From: Triplophysa rosa | Lineage: Eukaryota; Chordata; Actinopteri; Cypriniformes; Nemacheilidae | Length of the DNA: 64,000 nucleotides | Direction: 5' to 3' | Assembly (NCBI RefSeq): GCF_024868665.1 | Contig: NC_079896.1 | Coordinates: forward strand, 3,321,029-3,385,028 | In this document: in pieces, positions 1 through 11,181 of the stretch | How positions within the stretch are numbered: the first letter of the stretch is position 1 | How the letters are laid out: every line of letters starts with the position of its first letter | Program-made: the position numbers and the translations under genes | Notes under the pieces: generated by a model | Told to the model about the DNA's origin: nothing | Database searches by the model: none | What the model saw: the letters and a program-made list of their open reading frames with translations, nothing else

Positions 1-156
1 TACCTTATTTAACAACTCAGTTTTACGCTTGAACCTTCCACGTTTGCTTTAGTCAGTGATATAAAGTCAGCATGACATCATGGCATTGTTTTGACATTGA
101 AGCATAATGTGTTAGGATTTTCAAGTCTTTTCTCTCCTTGTCTTTTTAATATACAG

Positions 157-334
157 CAACTCACTCCGTCACCCGTTGTTCCAAACAGAAACTCACGATG
201 ACTTTGACAAATTTCACAACCCGACCCGTCGGCTCTCGGGCCCGCTGCCCAACAAGACTTGTCATGCCTCGCTGGCCTCTAGGACGCCGGGGAATCAATC
301 GCTGTCCCTATTCATAATCCATACTTCACTGTAG
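157..334 (+). other. Exon-like open segment (low confidence)
   Basis: A pyrimidine-rich tract at 127-148 leads into an AG at 155-156, a good-looking splice acceptor. From 158 one frame stays open for 58 codons to a TAG at 332-334 and includes the peptide DDFDKFHNPTRRL. A second frame is also open for most of the stretch, and the segment is GC-richer than its flanks, which weakens the coding argument. I recognise no protein family. It could be a terminal exon, a conserved non-coding element or chance. Confidence 0.13.
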
Positions 335-1028
335 CGCGGGCAGGCATTTAAACCCCCATTTGTCCTCGTCATCACGGAGGTGAAAAGTTTATGAATAAGG
401 AATTATTTGGGATCGCGCTTTCACGCACGAGTCTGCAGTGATGTGCTATTTTTGACAGTGGCATAATAAATTGGTGAATTCTGTCGTTTGTCATTGAAGG
501 TGCAGGAAATCTGGGGCAGTGAAATGATAAAACGGAATGCTTTTATAATGCTGTTTTACAGTATAATGGTGTCTTGTGAATGTAGTGTTAGATTTGAAAG
601 GAGATGTACAGCAATTCAACACAATTTCATGGGAATTTTTTGCAATTTTACGACGTGGCGAATTTGTACAACCTTATTCAGACGTTTTAGTAAGGTTTGC
701 TTTCACGCCAGGGACGGTTAAGTTTAGGGCTGGGGCTTCAGTATTGCTTTTTTTTTAAATAATAATTGTACAATATTATACAATCTTGTGTTTGTATTCA
801 TTATACAAATGAATTCATACAATTTGCCACCTCATAAAATAGTTAAGATCAGGTTGGTTCATATGGTGATACACAATGACTTTTGAAGATAAAAATTAAA
901 CTTGAAATTGAATTGAATAGAATTCTGTGCTCTGCTCACTGTGCAATTTTTACTGCTGTTTTGCAGACTAAGAGCAATTTTTGGAGCAGTTTTGCTCATT
1001 GAAGTTGGATTCATTGCTTTCACATAAA
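335..1028. other. Single-copy DNA, no gene seen
   Basis: AT-rich DNA with only short chance frames. Around 775-845 the string ACAATTTGCCACCTC resembles ACAAATGTGCCACCTC near 33.2 kb and may be an old repeat fragment. Confidence 0.5.
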
Positions 1029-1341
1029 GCTGTTCAACGATTAATTGCATCCAGAATAATGATTTTGTCTTTACATAATATACAGTATGCATTGTGCGTA
1101 TTTATTTTGTTTTTATAAACACATACTGTATGTATAAATTTAGGAAATATGTGCATGCATATATTAATGTTTATAAATAATTTAAATGATATATAAACAT
1201 TTATTCATTTTTAAAATATTTTTCTTTATTATGTACATGTTTTGTGTATGTGTTTTTGCACAGTGCACAGACATGTATAATGTAAACACAAAACGTTTCT
1301 TTTGGATGCGATTAATCGTGATTATTCGTTGAACAGCCCTA
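1029..1341. mobile_element. hAT-like MITE with terminal inverted repeats
   Basis: The left end reads GCTGTTCAACGATTAATTGC. The right end, ending near 1341, reads as its inverse with an extra short insert (GATTAATCG...GTTGAACAGC). The interior is AT-rich and non-coding. About 313 bp with inverted ends fits a non-autonomous DNA transposon. GCTGTTCAACGA-type ends are common in fish hAT derivatives; that family call is from memory. Confidence 0.7.
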
Positions 1342-2577
1342 GTTTCATGATGAATTGCAATCTTCAAAAAGTTCTGACGGTGTGCGATATTTCAGATCAC
1401 AGACTTGAAACAAACTACTCTTAGGTTGGCCATGTTTGTGCGTGAAAGGAATGTTAACATTACTGTAGATTGTCTTTATGATATCGGACATAAACATCAT
1501 GTTATTTTACATTCTCTTTACAATACTATCAAAATGACTTCTATTTTACTTTGAATAATCCATTGGTAAATAAATGGTAGCTCAATTCTGTACACAGAAT
1601 TGTGTAGTATCATTTTAAGGCTGTGTGCAATCGCCAATGTCAACCAAACGTTGCTAACTTTAAATGCTGCCAATCGTATACAAAGTTACAAGATGTAATT
1701 CGCAGAGTCTGACAAGATCATTGAGATATCTGAAGAGCATTGATATCTCACATTCTGCATTGACTTTTACCCGCCACCTCACCGGGGTCATATTGTACAA
1801 TCATACAGAACGAAAAAGATGCACGCGCCTTCAGACAGCTAGTTAATGCGAGGTCACCCGCTTCCTCGACCAACAGAACAGTCAACATCTGCTCTGTCCA
1901 AACACACGGAATGAAGCACACCGCAGGTTTTGACATTCAGAAATAATGAGACGGTAATAAACTAATGAGTCCCCCGAAGGGCCCTCGGCGACGTAGACGC
2001 ACATAAACAAGTCGCGAGGAAATGTCAGCGAGTTCTGTTTTAAAACAAGACGGCATTAACGCCAATCCGAAAGCAGAATAAAAATACTTCCATTATCACA
2101 TACAATTTATCGTCTTAAAATTGATCCATCTTTAAGATTACAAATGCCACCGGGTTTACAACAAATGAGGAGTAGATGAAAGACTGTGTCGTGATGTGCA
2201 TGAGGACACGTGTCGGTCGTGTTTAAAAGAAATATTTTGGGTTCAAGACAATCAGCTTTAAATTGTGTTTGTGATACTTTTTACTCCATTGTAACTGCAT
2301 TCGGGGTTTTTTTGGCAAGTCAAATTTGTTTTCTGTCATAATCATCCCATCTCGGTACTGTTGATGGCTATAAAGCTTTACACTCCCCAAACAATCCTTC
2401 AGCAGCACGGCCCGTCCCGTGGGATCTGGTTTGTGTTTCACGTTGACAGGTCCTTTGATGGCCCTCCTTCTAATTTTAAGAGGGTGAGAACAGACAGCAA
2501 AGGTCCTTTCTGAGAAGGAGACGCAGTTGACAAGGACACGCTTCCCTTTCTGTCCTCGTTTAAATACCATGGAGAAG
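1342..2577. other. Single-copy DNA, no gene seen
   Basis: No repeat or splice-flanked open frame was recognised. A 119-codon minus-strand frame at 2223-2582 has no recognisable domain and no coding context, so I treat it as chance. Confidence 0.5.
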
Positions 2578-2700
2578 GCCACCGCATAGCGTCAACCTTC
2601 ATTAGCATCACCCGCTGTTACGGAGGGGAATTAATTGCCCACCTTTTAATGACAGGGCAGGCTAATGCCTAACGATGATAGCCATCTGTGTTTAGGATCT
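2578..2700. promoter_or_regulatory. Candidate conserved non-coding element
   Basis: Repeat-free and of balanced composition, with closely spaced homeodomain-type cores (CATTAGC, GAATTAATTGC, TTTTAATGAC, GCTAATGCC). This is the look of vertebrate developmental enhancers near transcription-factor genes. Conservation itself was not tested. Confidence 0.25.
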
Positions 2701-4039
2701 CGCACGATGTGTGAAACATCACAACCGTCCCTGCAGACGCTGCTGGTACACATTTACTCTCAGATGTTGGGACATGATAAGTAATGAGGAGCAAATAAAC
2801 TGAACAGATTTGGGTTTTTTGTTGTTGAAAATGCACAATCGGTAGCTAATAATGAGGAGAGAATTATTGCTTCTTTATAGGTTGCTCTTTCATACAGTAG
2901 CTATGGAATTTCCCGTAAAAATCAGATATTTTTCAGATTTTCTTAACGCTGCGTAAGTGGCATCTAAGTATACATGAGCTTTGAATGCTGCGGTGACACA
3001 TTTATTGAGAAAAACAAAATACTATTGATCTCATTTCATCTTGTTCCTGGGAGTGTCCAGCGTGAAGTGAATAAAAAGCGTCCATGTCAGAAGTTATGAT
3101 GCGCTCATATATTATGGATGTCCTAGGGGGCTCGACCCTCCTGGATGTCAGTCTGTATCAGCTATTGGATGATAGACATTGATGGTAGTGCTTCTTTTTC
3201 TTAAATCATATTAATATTCATAAAATAATGGATCTGTGTGTCAGTTTGAATAACGCATGTCATATTACAAGTCGGAATATTACCATAATTTGCAAGACGG
3301 GACGCAGTATTTGTACTTCGGCAGACCCATCCGCTGAGCATACATTATGTAGAAATGCACTTGATGATGCAATTTCGGCACCGTAACGCTGCAGAAAGTT
3401 ACGACTCCATCAAAGCAGAGCTCAGACGTCTGAAATAAGTTTTGAGGCGGATTCAGAGCGCGCTGAAAAGTGTGAGGAAGAAAAACATGACGGCGAGGTT
3501 AATGAGAAAAGAGAAACGGAGAAGGGCAGCGGCTTCGCTTGATCCCGCTTTTTAGCTGTGAACCAGCAGTCGGTTAATCAGGTCACGTACAGCGATATGA
3601 TAATCCCAAAGCCTCGGCATGAAAGAAGAGGCTAACTCCGCACTGGCAGGGAGGCAGAGATGAATCTGAGAGATGCTTCTTTTGAGAGATCTCCTCTCAG
3701 TCGTTTGCAGGAGGTCTATTACTTGTTCTTACTTTACCTTGGTTGTTTGTTTAGGCGCATGAGGCGTGAGGTCATATATGGGCCGTGGTGGCACGGGATC
3801 GATCAGATTCCAAAACTGGGTTTGTAAATCATTAGTAAAGCAAAGGAAAATGTGCATATTGTTGAATTGCATGACAGATCCTTTAAAGAGCCAACATATA
3901 ATCTAAAATAAAAAACTATGAAACTATGAATAGTAAAGACGTAATTTAATAGGCTTAGGAAAGAAGCACTACATAATTATCCAGATCAAGGGAGTAGACA
4001 CGTGATATCTCATAATAGAGAAATGATTTTAGCTATGTA
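2701..4039. other. Single-copy DNA, no gene seen
   Basis: No repeats recognised up to about 3780. 3380-3620 is moderately GC-rich and could be regulatory. From 3800 on the sequence is very AT-rich. Confidence 0.45.
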
Positions 4040-4068
4040 AGTTTAATAACTTATATAGTTATTAAACT
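4040..4068. repeat. Perfect short palindrome (hairpin)
   Basis: The arms AGTTTAATAACT (4040-4051) and AGTTATTAAACT (4057-4068) are perfect 12-bp inverse copies around a 5-base TATAT loop. It lies in AT-rich DNA and is not followed by a U-run that would suggest a Pol III terminator. It may be the fold-back core of a degraded MITE. Confidence 0.6.
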
Positions 4069-4411
4069 ACGTTGTGTATAAGTTATGTAAGATAAGATCA
4101 GTTGGCTGAAATATTTTTTTATAATTAGATTTGTAGATATAAATTTAATCGCACCAACATATAAATTATTTTAATATGGCAAAATGTTAATTATTTAATA
4201 AGGCAAGGGGTGATACTATGACATAATATAACATATTTTTGCTTTAAATTTCATTTTTTAGTCTCAGCTTAATTCTCGTAGATGCGCATTTGTGTTTTGA
4301 TGAGTTTACTATTATTCTAACATGTAAATAAAAACATTAATAAAGCATAAGTAAAGTACTCTAGATATATGTGTGTGTAAAATGTTTAGTTTTTTTCACA
4401 TTATTTGCATT

Positions 4412-4541
4412 AAAGGAACAGTTCCACCAAAAATGAAAATTCTGTCATACAGTCATTCATTTAAAGTCATTCAGGTTTGAAATGACAAGAGGGTAAGTAA
4501 AGGTCGACAGAATTTTCATTTTTGGGTGAACTATCCCTTTA
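4412..4541. mobile_element. Fold-back MITE, short copy (GGGATAGTTCACC family)
   Basis: Begins TTAAAGGAACAGTTCCACC and ends GGGTGAACTATCCCTTTAA, with AAAATGAAAATTCTGTCAT inside one arm and its inverse in the other. Other copies or fragments lie near 13.0, 26.7, 34.0, 39.2, 48.4, 50.2 and 58.9 kb. It is a very abundant non-coding cyprinid repeat. Confidence 0.8.
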
Positions 4542-5172
4542 AGAAACACTATTTGTAACAAGTAATTGCTTACTTTTTTACTTCTTATATTTGCAATAAT
4601 GATTAGGATCAACACATGCAAAATGTATATATGCAGCACTAGTCCGGTTGGGTTAGTGAGTTTAGACAACTGTCCTGAATGCCTCTCAGAAAGGCCCCGG
4701 GCGACTCTTTCTGTCACGCCCCGATTTCTCGCCACTGCTGTGAATGTCCGCGTGTGTTTGTCTCTGTATGAATGCGCATCTGTGATTCAGCCTGTGTTTT
4801 CAGCCATCACAGTGAATCAGTAAGAGTGAGGTGAAGGATGAGATGTGCCCTTCCACCTCAGCGGTCAGGGAAGTGTGAGATTCAAACGAATGAGATGCTT
4901 CTAGCTGTGTTTGAGGGATGTCAGGGTGTCAGAACACGGCCGGTCAGAGTCTAGCTGAAATGCGCGGTGTGGAGATGTTCCCCGGGGCTACGGTAAAGGG
5001 CCCAGCTCTCAAATGTCAACTGCTGACTCTTCCCTTCTGTAAAAACAACACAATCCGTTGATGAAAACAGCCATGAAGATTTTTGGCAAGTTGCATGCAG
5101 TATCGGTTGACAGAATTTCCCAAAGGGAAAAGTCACGTGATGTGTGTTTGAGTGGCGATGAGCCACGGACCG
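4542..5172. other. Single-copy DNA, no gene seen
   Basis: Somewhat GC-richer around 4670-5000. The short open frames on both strands have no splice context or recognised domain. Confidence 0.45.
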
Positions 5173-5225
5173 TGGTTTTAGCTGGTGTAAGCTGGTTATC
5201 AACTGGTTGACCATCAACCATGTTC
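5173..5225. repeat. AGCTGGT-type interspersed repeat fragment
   Basis: Contains TTAGCTGGTGTAAGCTGG and TCAACTGGTTGACCATC, matching the internally repetitive GCTGGT motif common in cyprinid genomes. Short and degenerate. Confidence 0.45.
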
Positions 5226-5235
5226 TAAATCTAGT

Positions 5236-5345
5236 TAAATTATGTTTTAGTCATTTTAGATTTATCCCTAACTTTGCCTCTGCTGTACTGTATATCGCCA
5301 TCTCTGTTTGAAACATAAAATTGCAAGTGACATGTCAAACTGACA
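5236..5345 (-). repeat. Interspersed repeat fragment (GATGGCGATA family)
   Basis: Inverse of a segment also present at 18945-19050 and 61040-61115 and, more weakly, near 57320-57350. The shared core is AAACAGAGATGGCGATA followed by GAGGCAAAAGTTA. It is probably one end of a DNA transposon; the other end was not found. Confidence 0.55.
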
Positions 5346-6434
5346 TTTTTTGCCAAATTGTGCCTGAGAGATTGAATTTATGAATTCTTATTATAAGCTC
5401 TTTGTCAGGGAAACACTGATTTTTGGTTATTTTTAACCAACAGTGTTATAATTTGCACCCTTAATGGTGCAAAAAATAATTATAATACTATTTGTTCATC
5501 CTTAATCATTCTAAAGTTACTAATAATCAACTGGAAAAAATACTAATAATTACATTTTTTGAGTTTATAGTCATTTCTATTATGTTTTACACATTTCAGT
5601 TTAATTCTCATGTTCTTCAGTTTTTATTTTACTTAAAATATTTTTTGACTGCTTTCGTCTTCAAAATACTTTTGGTTACGGATCATAACCTTGCTGCTGA
5701 GCCTTTACAAGTTCTCAAAGCATGTGTCCTGCAACGAACAAAAAGAAAGCAGTTTGGGTACGAGTGCCGCGGAGTGGAGACGATAAGCCGAAGATTGCCA
5801 GCGAGAATTTCATAAAGAGGCACCACGCTGTTCGAAAGAAATTGAGAGGGGAGATGCCGAGTGTGGCGTCACGCTGTCGCAATCTCGAATGTGTTAGGCC
5901 ATTTACAAGAAAAGCGACACGTTTGGGGTGGCTTATACAGACGGGGCGCAGATGAGCGTGCTCCAGCCCAGCAGGAGAAGACATTGAATTTGGGATGTAA
6001 TTGAACCCGAGAGCTAACTGTAAGCATCCGACTGCTATCTTTCCTAATTAATCATGACTTAAAAAACCCCAAATGTCCAAATACAAAAGAGAAACAGGAT
6101 AATGCTAGATATGGGGTTTGTTTTATGATGTGCTGGTATAGGCAGGGGGATAATACACACCCCGGGAGTTTTGTCATCTAATCAACACAGTGTACTCTGT
6201 GACATTTGGATCTCGGGTTTGCTGCACCACTAGGGCCTGACTTCATCTGGGTGACATTTAGATTGAAAGGGAAACTTTGAATGTTAGGTAGTGTGCTTTA
6301 CATTGCATGGCATCAATCAAAAAGAAAAAGAAATGTGTGCATTTCAAACCTATAGGAGTTATTATCCTTTGTGCACCCTGAATACACATTTTCTCCCAGA
6401 ATCTAACATGAAATCATGTTATTATTAGGTTTAT
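5346..6434. other. Single-copy DNA, no gene seen
   Basis: 5700-5960 is locally GC-rich with a 77-codon basic open frame, but it lacks a credible splice acceptor and any known motif. The rest is AT-rich. Confidence 0.45.
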
Positions 6435-6996
6435 TTAAAGGGGTCATATGGCGCGAATACGTGTTTTTCTGTGTCTTTGGTGTGTTATAAGTTGCCCATG
6501 CATGTATTAGACACAAATTGCAAAAATTAAAGTGTGGGAACAAAAGATGCATTCTATCTAAAAGCTAATGCTCACCCAGACCTGTCTGAAACGCCTCGTG
6601 TAACCACACCCCCACAAATCTACATCAGTTCGTGGTATGACTTGACTAAGACCGCACAAATGTATACGCAAGTAAGGTGGGCGTACCTGTCAGTACAATT
6701 GAAGAGGAATCTGATGTTCCAAATATGGTAAGAGGCGTTACATTTCCCTCACACGCTTGCAGTATTCCACCAATCACTACGCACTGGTTAACTGGCCAAT
6801 CATAGCACACCTCGCTTTTCAGAGCCATGAGCTTTGTAAAAAATCTGTGTGTTTCAGAGAGGCGGAGCATCCAAAGAGGAGATACAAACATGCACGGTAT
6901 GTGGAAAATACTGCGTTTTTTAACCTTAAATCGTGTATACACACATCTAGAACAAACAATAATATTCGTTTTAGCCGTGTCATTTGACCCCTTTAA
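6435..6996 (-). mobile_element. TTAA-flanked MITE (AGGGGTCATATG ends), full length
   Basis: TTAA at 6435-6438 and 6993-6996 bracket a 554-bp element whose ends, AGGGGTCATATG and CATTTGACCCCT, are inverse copies. The interior matches the copies at 25459, 42821 and the ends of the one at 20035. Short open frames inside recur with the repeat and carry no transposase motif. A TTAA target duplication points to a piggyBac-type transposase supplied elsewhere. Confidence 0.85.
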
Positions 6997-7844
6997 ATTA
7001 ACTTTTTTGGAAAGCAACTGTTTTTAGCTTAAGTACTAAAATATATTTTAAATTAAAAATGACTCACTCAGTTAATAATCTGAAATAATGAGTTTCTGGT
7101 TACGAAAAGAAAGTTTGTAGGTCATTTTAGCAACCAATCAAAGTATTTCGTGCTTTAGTTTTGCCCTGTTTTTCAGATGTCAAAAAACGAGCTTTCAATT
7201 GTTGGCTTAACTTATTCTGCAAGAGTTAAAGGAGTCTGTTCTGCAGACGAGACCTAATAGATGAGTAGAAGCTGTGGGCTGAGGTTTCCTTCCATCCAGA
7301 TGTAATAAGTATTGATTACTTTACAGACATAACTCTGAAAACAAAGCAGAAAATGCAATTCTGCTGGAGGAATTGGCAAAGACATGAGTCTGGTCATTTT
7401 CAAAACTCTTTATTTAGTCGTTGGGCCATTGACGTTCAATTTTGGCAAACTTTATAGCCAGCTTACTTTCAAACAAGTCTTAAAAGCAATGTTTTTTAAG
7501 ATTCGTCGCATTAATGTGAGGTGTTTTTTACTTGCTTATTTTATTAAGTTTCAACATTTATTTTACATAAAAATGTTACATCAAAGATCAACTTAAGTTT
7601 ATATGACAAAGAAGTTGTATGCTCTAGTTTTATAGCACTTTGTAAAATGTAAAATCAGCATCTTCAGTTTTTTTTAATGCTTTTTCCAGTTTTATATTTT
7701 TTTCAGTTGTTTTTCTTATTTTATGTTTGAAACTTTATCGATATACTGTAATAGCTATTTCTATTGTTGTATTGAACAAAAAACAGTTAATTCAGATTAT
7801 TTGTCTCTTATGAAGAAAACGTGATTAAGGTTGATAAAGTAATG
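6997..7844. other. AT-rich single-copy DNA
   Basis: No gene or clear repeat recognised. Long T-rich runs near 7660-7740. Confidence 0.45.
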
Positions 7845-7877
7845 ACAGAATTGTCATTTTGGTGCAACTATCCCTTT
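7845..7877. repeat. End fragment of the GGGATAGTTCACC MITE
   Basis: ATGACAGAATTGTCATTTTG followed by TGCAACTATCCCTTT corresponds to one terminus of the fold-back family. Confidence 0.5.
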
Positions 7878-7904
7878 TACTATCCTAAAAGACACATTTC
7901 TAGG

Positions 7905-8015
7905 TCATGGGTTTGATTCTAAAAAACACAAACTTGATCTAATGCACTGTAATCACACGCACTGTAAGTCACGTTGGAATAAAGCATCTGCCAAATATAT
8001 TTATGCATTGTGTTA
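7905..8015 (+). mobile_element. Degenerate tRNA-derived SINE
   Basis: A box-B-like GGGTTTGATTC is followed about 60 bases on by GTAAGTCACGTTGG, then AAAGCATCTGCCAAAT and TTTATGCATT. The tail is shared with the fragment at 11182-11270 and resembles that at 53658-53782. Box A is not recognisable. Confidence 0.55.
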
Positions 8016-8410
8016 TTGTAATACTAAAACATAACAGCAGCATTAAATCGCCTCTCCCTCTACGCCTGCACCCGCTATACATTAAAATCTGCTCGCGCTA
8101 AGATTATAGCATCTCAGCAGCATGCTAATGTCACCTATTTCCATTTGAAGGGTACGGCACGGATGAGGTCAGGACATGCGCCTCATTCACACAACATGGA
8201 ACCTCAGGTGCACGGAGCTGAAAATAGGCTCTGCCGTATCAGATGCCTACAGACACGGTACTCAACAAACCCACGCATGCTTGGGTCTATGGGCAGCCAT
8301 TTTGACCTTTTTGAGTATTCATTCCCCAATCGCATCAGTAGTCCCTTAACCAATCAGACGGTGTGGAATTTGCAGGTCAGCGCTGGCACTTCAAAGGAGA
8401 GGTGATGGAG
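8016..8410. other. Single-copy DNA, no gene seen
   Basis: Repeat-free with several CAGCATGCTAATG and CCAATCAG motifs. Possibly regulatory; nothing coding is supported. Confidence 0.4.
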
Positions 8411-8455
8411 TGGGCGGGGGGAGGTGGGCGACCTTCGGGGGGGGATGGGGGGGGT
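8411..8455 (+). other. Potential G-quadruplex cluster
   Basis: Five G-runs lie within about 43 bases: 8412-8414 (3 G), 8416-8421 (6), 8426-8428 (3), 8437-8444 (8) and 8447-8454 (8). This satisfies the usual four-run quadruplex rule. The flanks are not otherwise GC-rich, so the run stands out. No CpG-island promoter features were obvious around it. Confidence 0.65.
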
Positions 8456-8755
8456 GCCCGGGTTTATCTGACAGTCGAAATGAGATGCGATTTCCCAGTG
8501 AGGGGTAAGAGCAGCGAGGGCAGACGAGAAAATGCCCCGTCCTCAAACAAGCTTTAATGTCAAGTAATCTCATTGTGTGGGGAAATCGCATTTTGGGAGT
8601 GTTGAAAGGGAGGGGTGAGAACATTACAGCGAGGTAAGAAGGTAAAAGGAACTGTGATAAATATAAGGTCACCTGTTCCCCAACTGACCTGTATACCGAG
8701 AGCAAACGAGTATTGATGCCCTTTTTATTCAAAAGCAAAATAATTTCTTAAATTC
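8456..8755. other. Single-copy DNA with a spaced inverted repeat
   Basis: ATGCGATTTCCC near 8484 and GGGAAATCGCAT near 8580 are perfect 12-bp inverse copies about 84 bases apart. The block is repeat-free and sits beside the G-run cluster, so it could be regulatory. Confidence 0.4.
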
Positions 8756-8830
8756 TTAAAGGAATAGTTCATTTATGTTATCGTTTACTTCCCCCATTTC
8801 TTTTCTGAGCCAAAATGAGATCAGAATGTC
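8756..8830. repeat. Degraded MITE fragment
   Basis: Starts TTAAAGGAATAGTTCATTTA, like the fold-back MITE terminus, then loses similarity. Confidence 0.4.
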
Positions 8831-9528
8831 TGATTGTCTGTTTGTAGTAGATTTTGATTTATACAGCCAAGCTCTAAAAATGACAAGAAAGCAACATTAA
8901 TTTCCGGATCTTCTAAAGCCGCGTGATCGCTGAGTAGAGAACAGATTGAAATTTAAGTTGTGATGCACTGCACAGAAGCTCTGTTGTGTACAAACTCATC
9001 CTGTTTAAGTGGAAGGTTTTAGAAGAAAATCTAGTTCTGCCAAACTCAATTGAAGACAGAAGCTAGTAAAAAAACAAAACCTAAGACGAATAGAAACGGC
9101 AACTGCTAATTTATCACGTCTACAGGTGTCAATCTCAGGTGAAGATGGTATTTGTGTTTTAGGTGAGACTGTCTGATAGTCGGTGTTAAAGGAAACCTGC
9201 AGGGCTGAATTAAATCAGGAGGTGAGCTGAGTCAAGGGCTCCTGACAGGAACATATGTGTTAAAGGACGTGTATGTGTGTTTCCCGTGTGTGCATGCAGT
9301 GAGATGTGGTGAAAAGTGTGATAAGAGAGAGATACTTTCATCTTTAAGACGCATGAGGCAGGCTGTGTAGTGATAATGTTTTTAGATGCCATGTGTGAAT
9401 TGAAAAACAATTCTAAAAAATTATGAATTCTGATTGAGTACTTTATATATTAGGAGCACAATTATGATGCCTAATAATGGAAGCAGACAGCTTGGTAGAA
9501 TTGGGTACCTAGTCTAATGTTTTTATTC
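8831..9528. other. Single-copy DNA, no gene seen
   Basis: A GT-rich patch lies at 9255-9300. No exon or repeat call is supported. Confidence 0.45.
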
Positions 9529-9885
9529 TTAAAGGTCCAGTGAATGAAATTTAGTGACATCTAGTGGTGAGGTTGCGAATTGCCACCAACGGCTCACTCC
9601 ACCCCTCCCTTTCGAAGCACCACGGTGGCTGACACAGGACTAAGATGTCGTCATGTTTTCACTTATTTACCGAAGGAGATAACGTAGTTACGAAACTCGC
9701 TCTGTAGAGCAGTTTGTCCATTTGGGGCTACCGTAGAAACAACATGGTGAACTCCATGTAAGGGGACCCGCGGTGTATACATAACGCTTCATTATGTAAG
9801 GTCATACACCTCTGAAGACATAGTTATGTATATTATATTGCATTTTCGTCAATAGATCAACCAAAAAATGACACACCGGACCCTC
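9529..9885 (+). mobile_element. MITE with AGGTCCAGTG-type ends
   Basis: TTAA at 9529-9532 precedes AGGTCCAGTGAATGAAATTT, and the right end, CACACCGGACCCT, is its approximate inverse. The interior includes CAACGGCTCACTCCACCCCT. Copies lie at 45820 (same strand) and 54495-54891 (opposite strand). The right flank is TCAA, not a clean TTAA. Non-coding. Confidence 0.75.
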
Positions 9886-9904
9886 AAAAACCCTGGGAAA
9901 TCTT

Positions 9905-10065
9905 TGAGTTCATATTGAGATCTTCGATAATATTGACTTTTTATTGCAGACTTGACAAATCTGAGCTCAGTTTGTGACATTGTTGAGATCTCTTCTGAAA
10001 CTCTAATGACAGAGACATTTGTGAGATCTCTGGGTCTTCGGATATGGTGGAGACTCTCCATTTAA
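9905..10065 (+). repeat. Segment duplicated at 39.5 kb
   Basis: Closely similar to 39533-39690 in the same orientation. 9957-10008 is identical to 39584-39635 over 52 bases. It contains repeated GAGATCTC motifs. The similarity fades at both sides, so this is more likely an interspersed repeat than a recent segmental duplication. Confidence 0.7.
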
Positions 10066-11181
10066 TCACATCACTAGGAGAAACAATTGAGACTCATCTG
10101 TGGTTTTTCTTTCTTATGGTCATATCCATAACAAGACAAACCAAAAATGAGAAAGAAACAATATAAGCCAGAGCGCAGTTTATGTTTTGTTTTGTTTTTA
10201 ATATGCATTCATATCCAACACACATATAAAGGCAAAAATAAACTTGAAGTGGTTGTTTGCCCCAAACTTTCAGGAAATAACCTCTGTATCTCACAAAGTG
10301 TTTGCAAACCAAACACTTTAGCAGCCGTTTGAATCATGAGTCCTCTGAGACCGCCACATGTTAAGCGAGGCCTCATTTTGAATTTCAAATACATTTCAGC
10401 AGTTCTCAAAATTCATCCATAACCTGGTCTCTCAGGGAAAAAGCAGTTGCTTTCGCAAACGGCCCCATATGCTAAATATGAATCTCAAATGACATGCAAT
10501 GGAAATGTTACCGCTCTAAGGCAAAACCGTTGCATTTTATTGAAAATTAAACGATTACCATTACTAAGAGGAGGTCAGATGATAAACAAATAAGACAGAG
10601 CCATAAAACTTGAATAAACCTCATTATATTGTTTTGTGTTAAATTGTCAGCATTTATCTCTTTCTTGTCCCTTCTTTTTCACATTCACAGTTTTACGGGC
10701 CTATTCAAAGCTTTACCAAACAAATCAATACATTAAATTGGAATAATGCTCCTAATGGCTCCCATTAAAATGCTTTCCATTTGGTTTCAGAGGGGAGGCA
10801 GGGTGGGCCTGCTTAGCAGCACAAACACAACTGAATAGGACCCAAATTGAAAAATCCATTGTGCACTTTTCAAACGTCTCTGCCATTATTTTCGTCCACC
10901 ACACCCTTTGTGGGACTTAATTTGAACTCGTATTCGAATGAAGCGGGCTGTCTGTGCACGCTGGAAATTTTCTCTACAGCCTGCTGCTGTTGTCATTCGG
11001 CGGCCTTTGATATCTTTAGACCATTCTGTTCGCATATTCTGTTCGGTTTTGTGGAAAAAACGTTAAATTAAAACTGAAAAGCCTAAATACCGTTGAAAAG
11101 TTACACAAGTGTGATGATGTGAATTTTTGACTCGCATTATGTTGTGTACATAATGAGGTTAAAAGAGCTAAACCATTGGTT
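10066..11181. other. Single-copy DNA with CNE-like blocks
   Basis: 10405-10530 (including CATATGCTAAATATGAATC) and 10730-10830 (including CTAATGGCTCCCATTAAAAT) are repeat-free and enhancer-like. No exon is supported. Confidence 0.35.

Noticed and set aside
2223..2582. 119-codon minus-strand frame
   Set aside because: No domain, no signal peptide, no splice context. Length is plausible by chance in 64 kb.
5722..5955. 77-codon basic frame in a GC-rich patch
   Set aside because: No acceptor or donor at sensible positions and no recognisable motif. An overlapping frame of similar length exists on the other strand.
6646..7017. 123-codon minus-strand frame, with related frames at 25568 and 42930
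   Set aside because: All three fall in the TTAA-flanked MITE. The shared peptide reflects the repeat, and there is no transposase motif.
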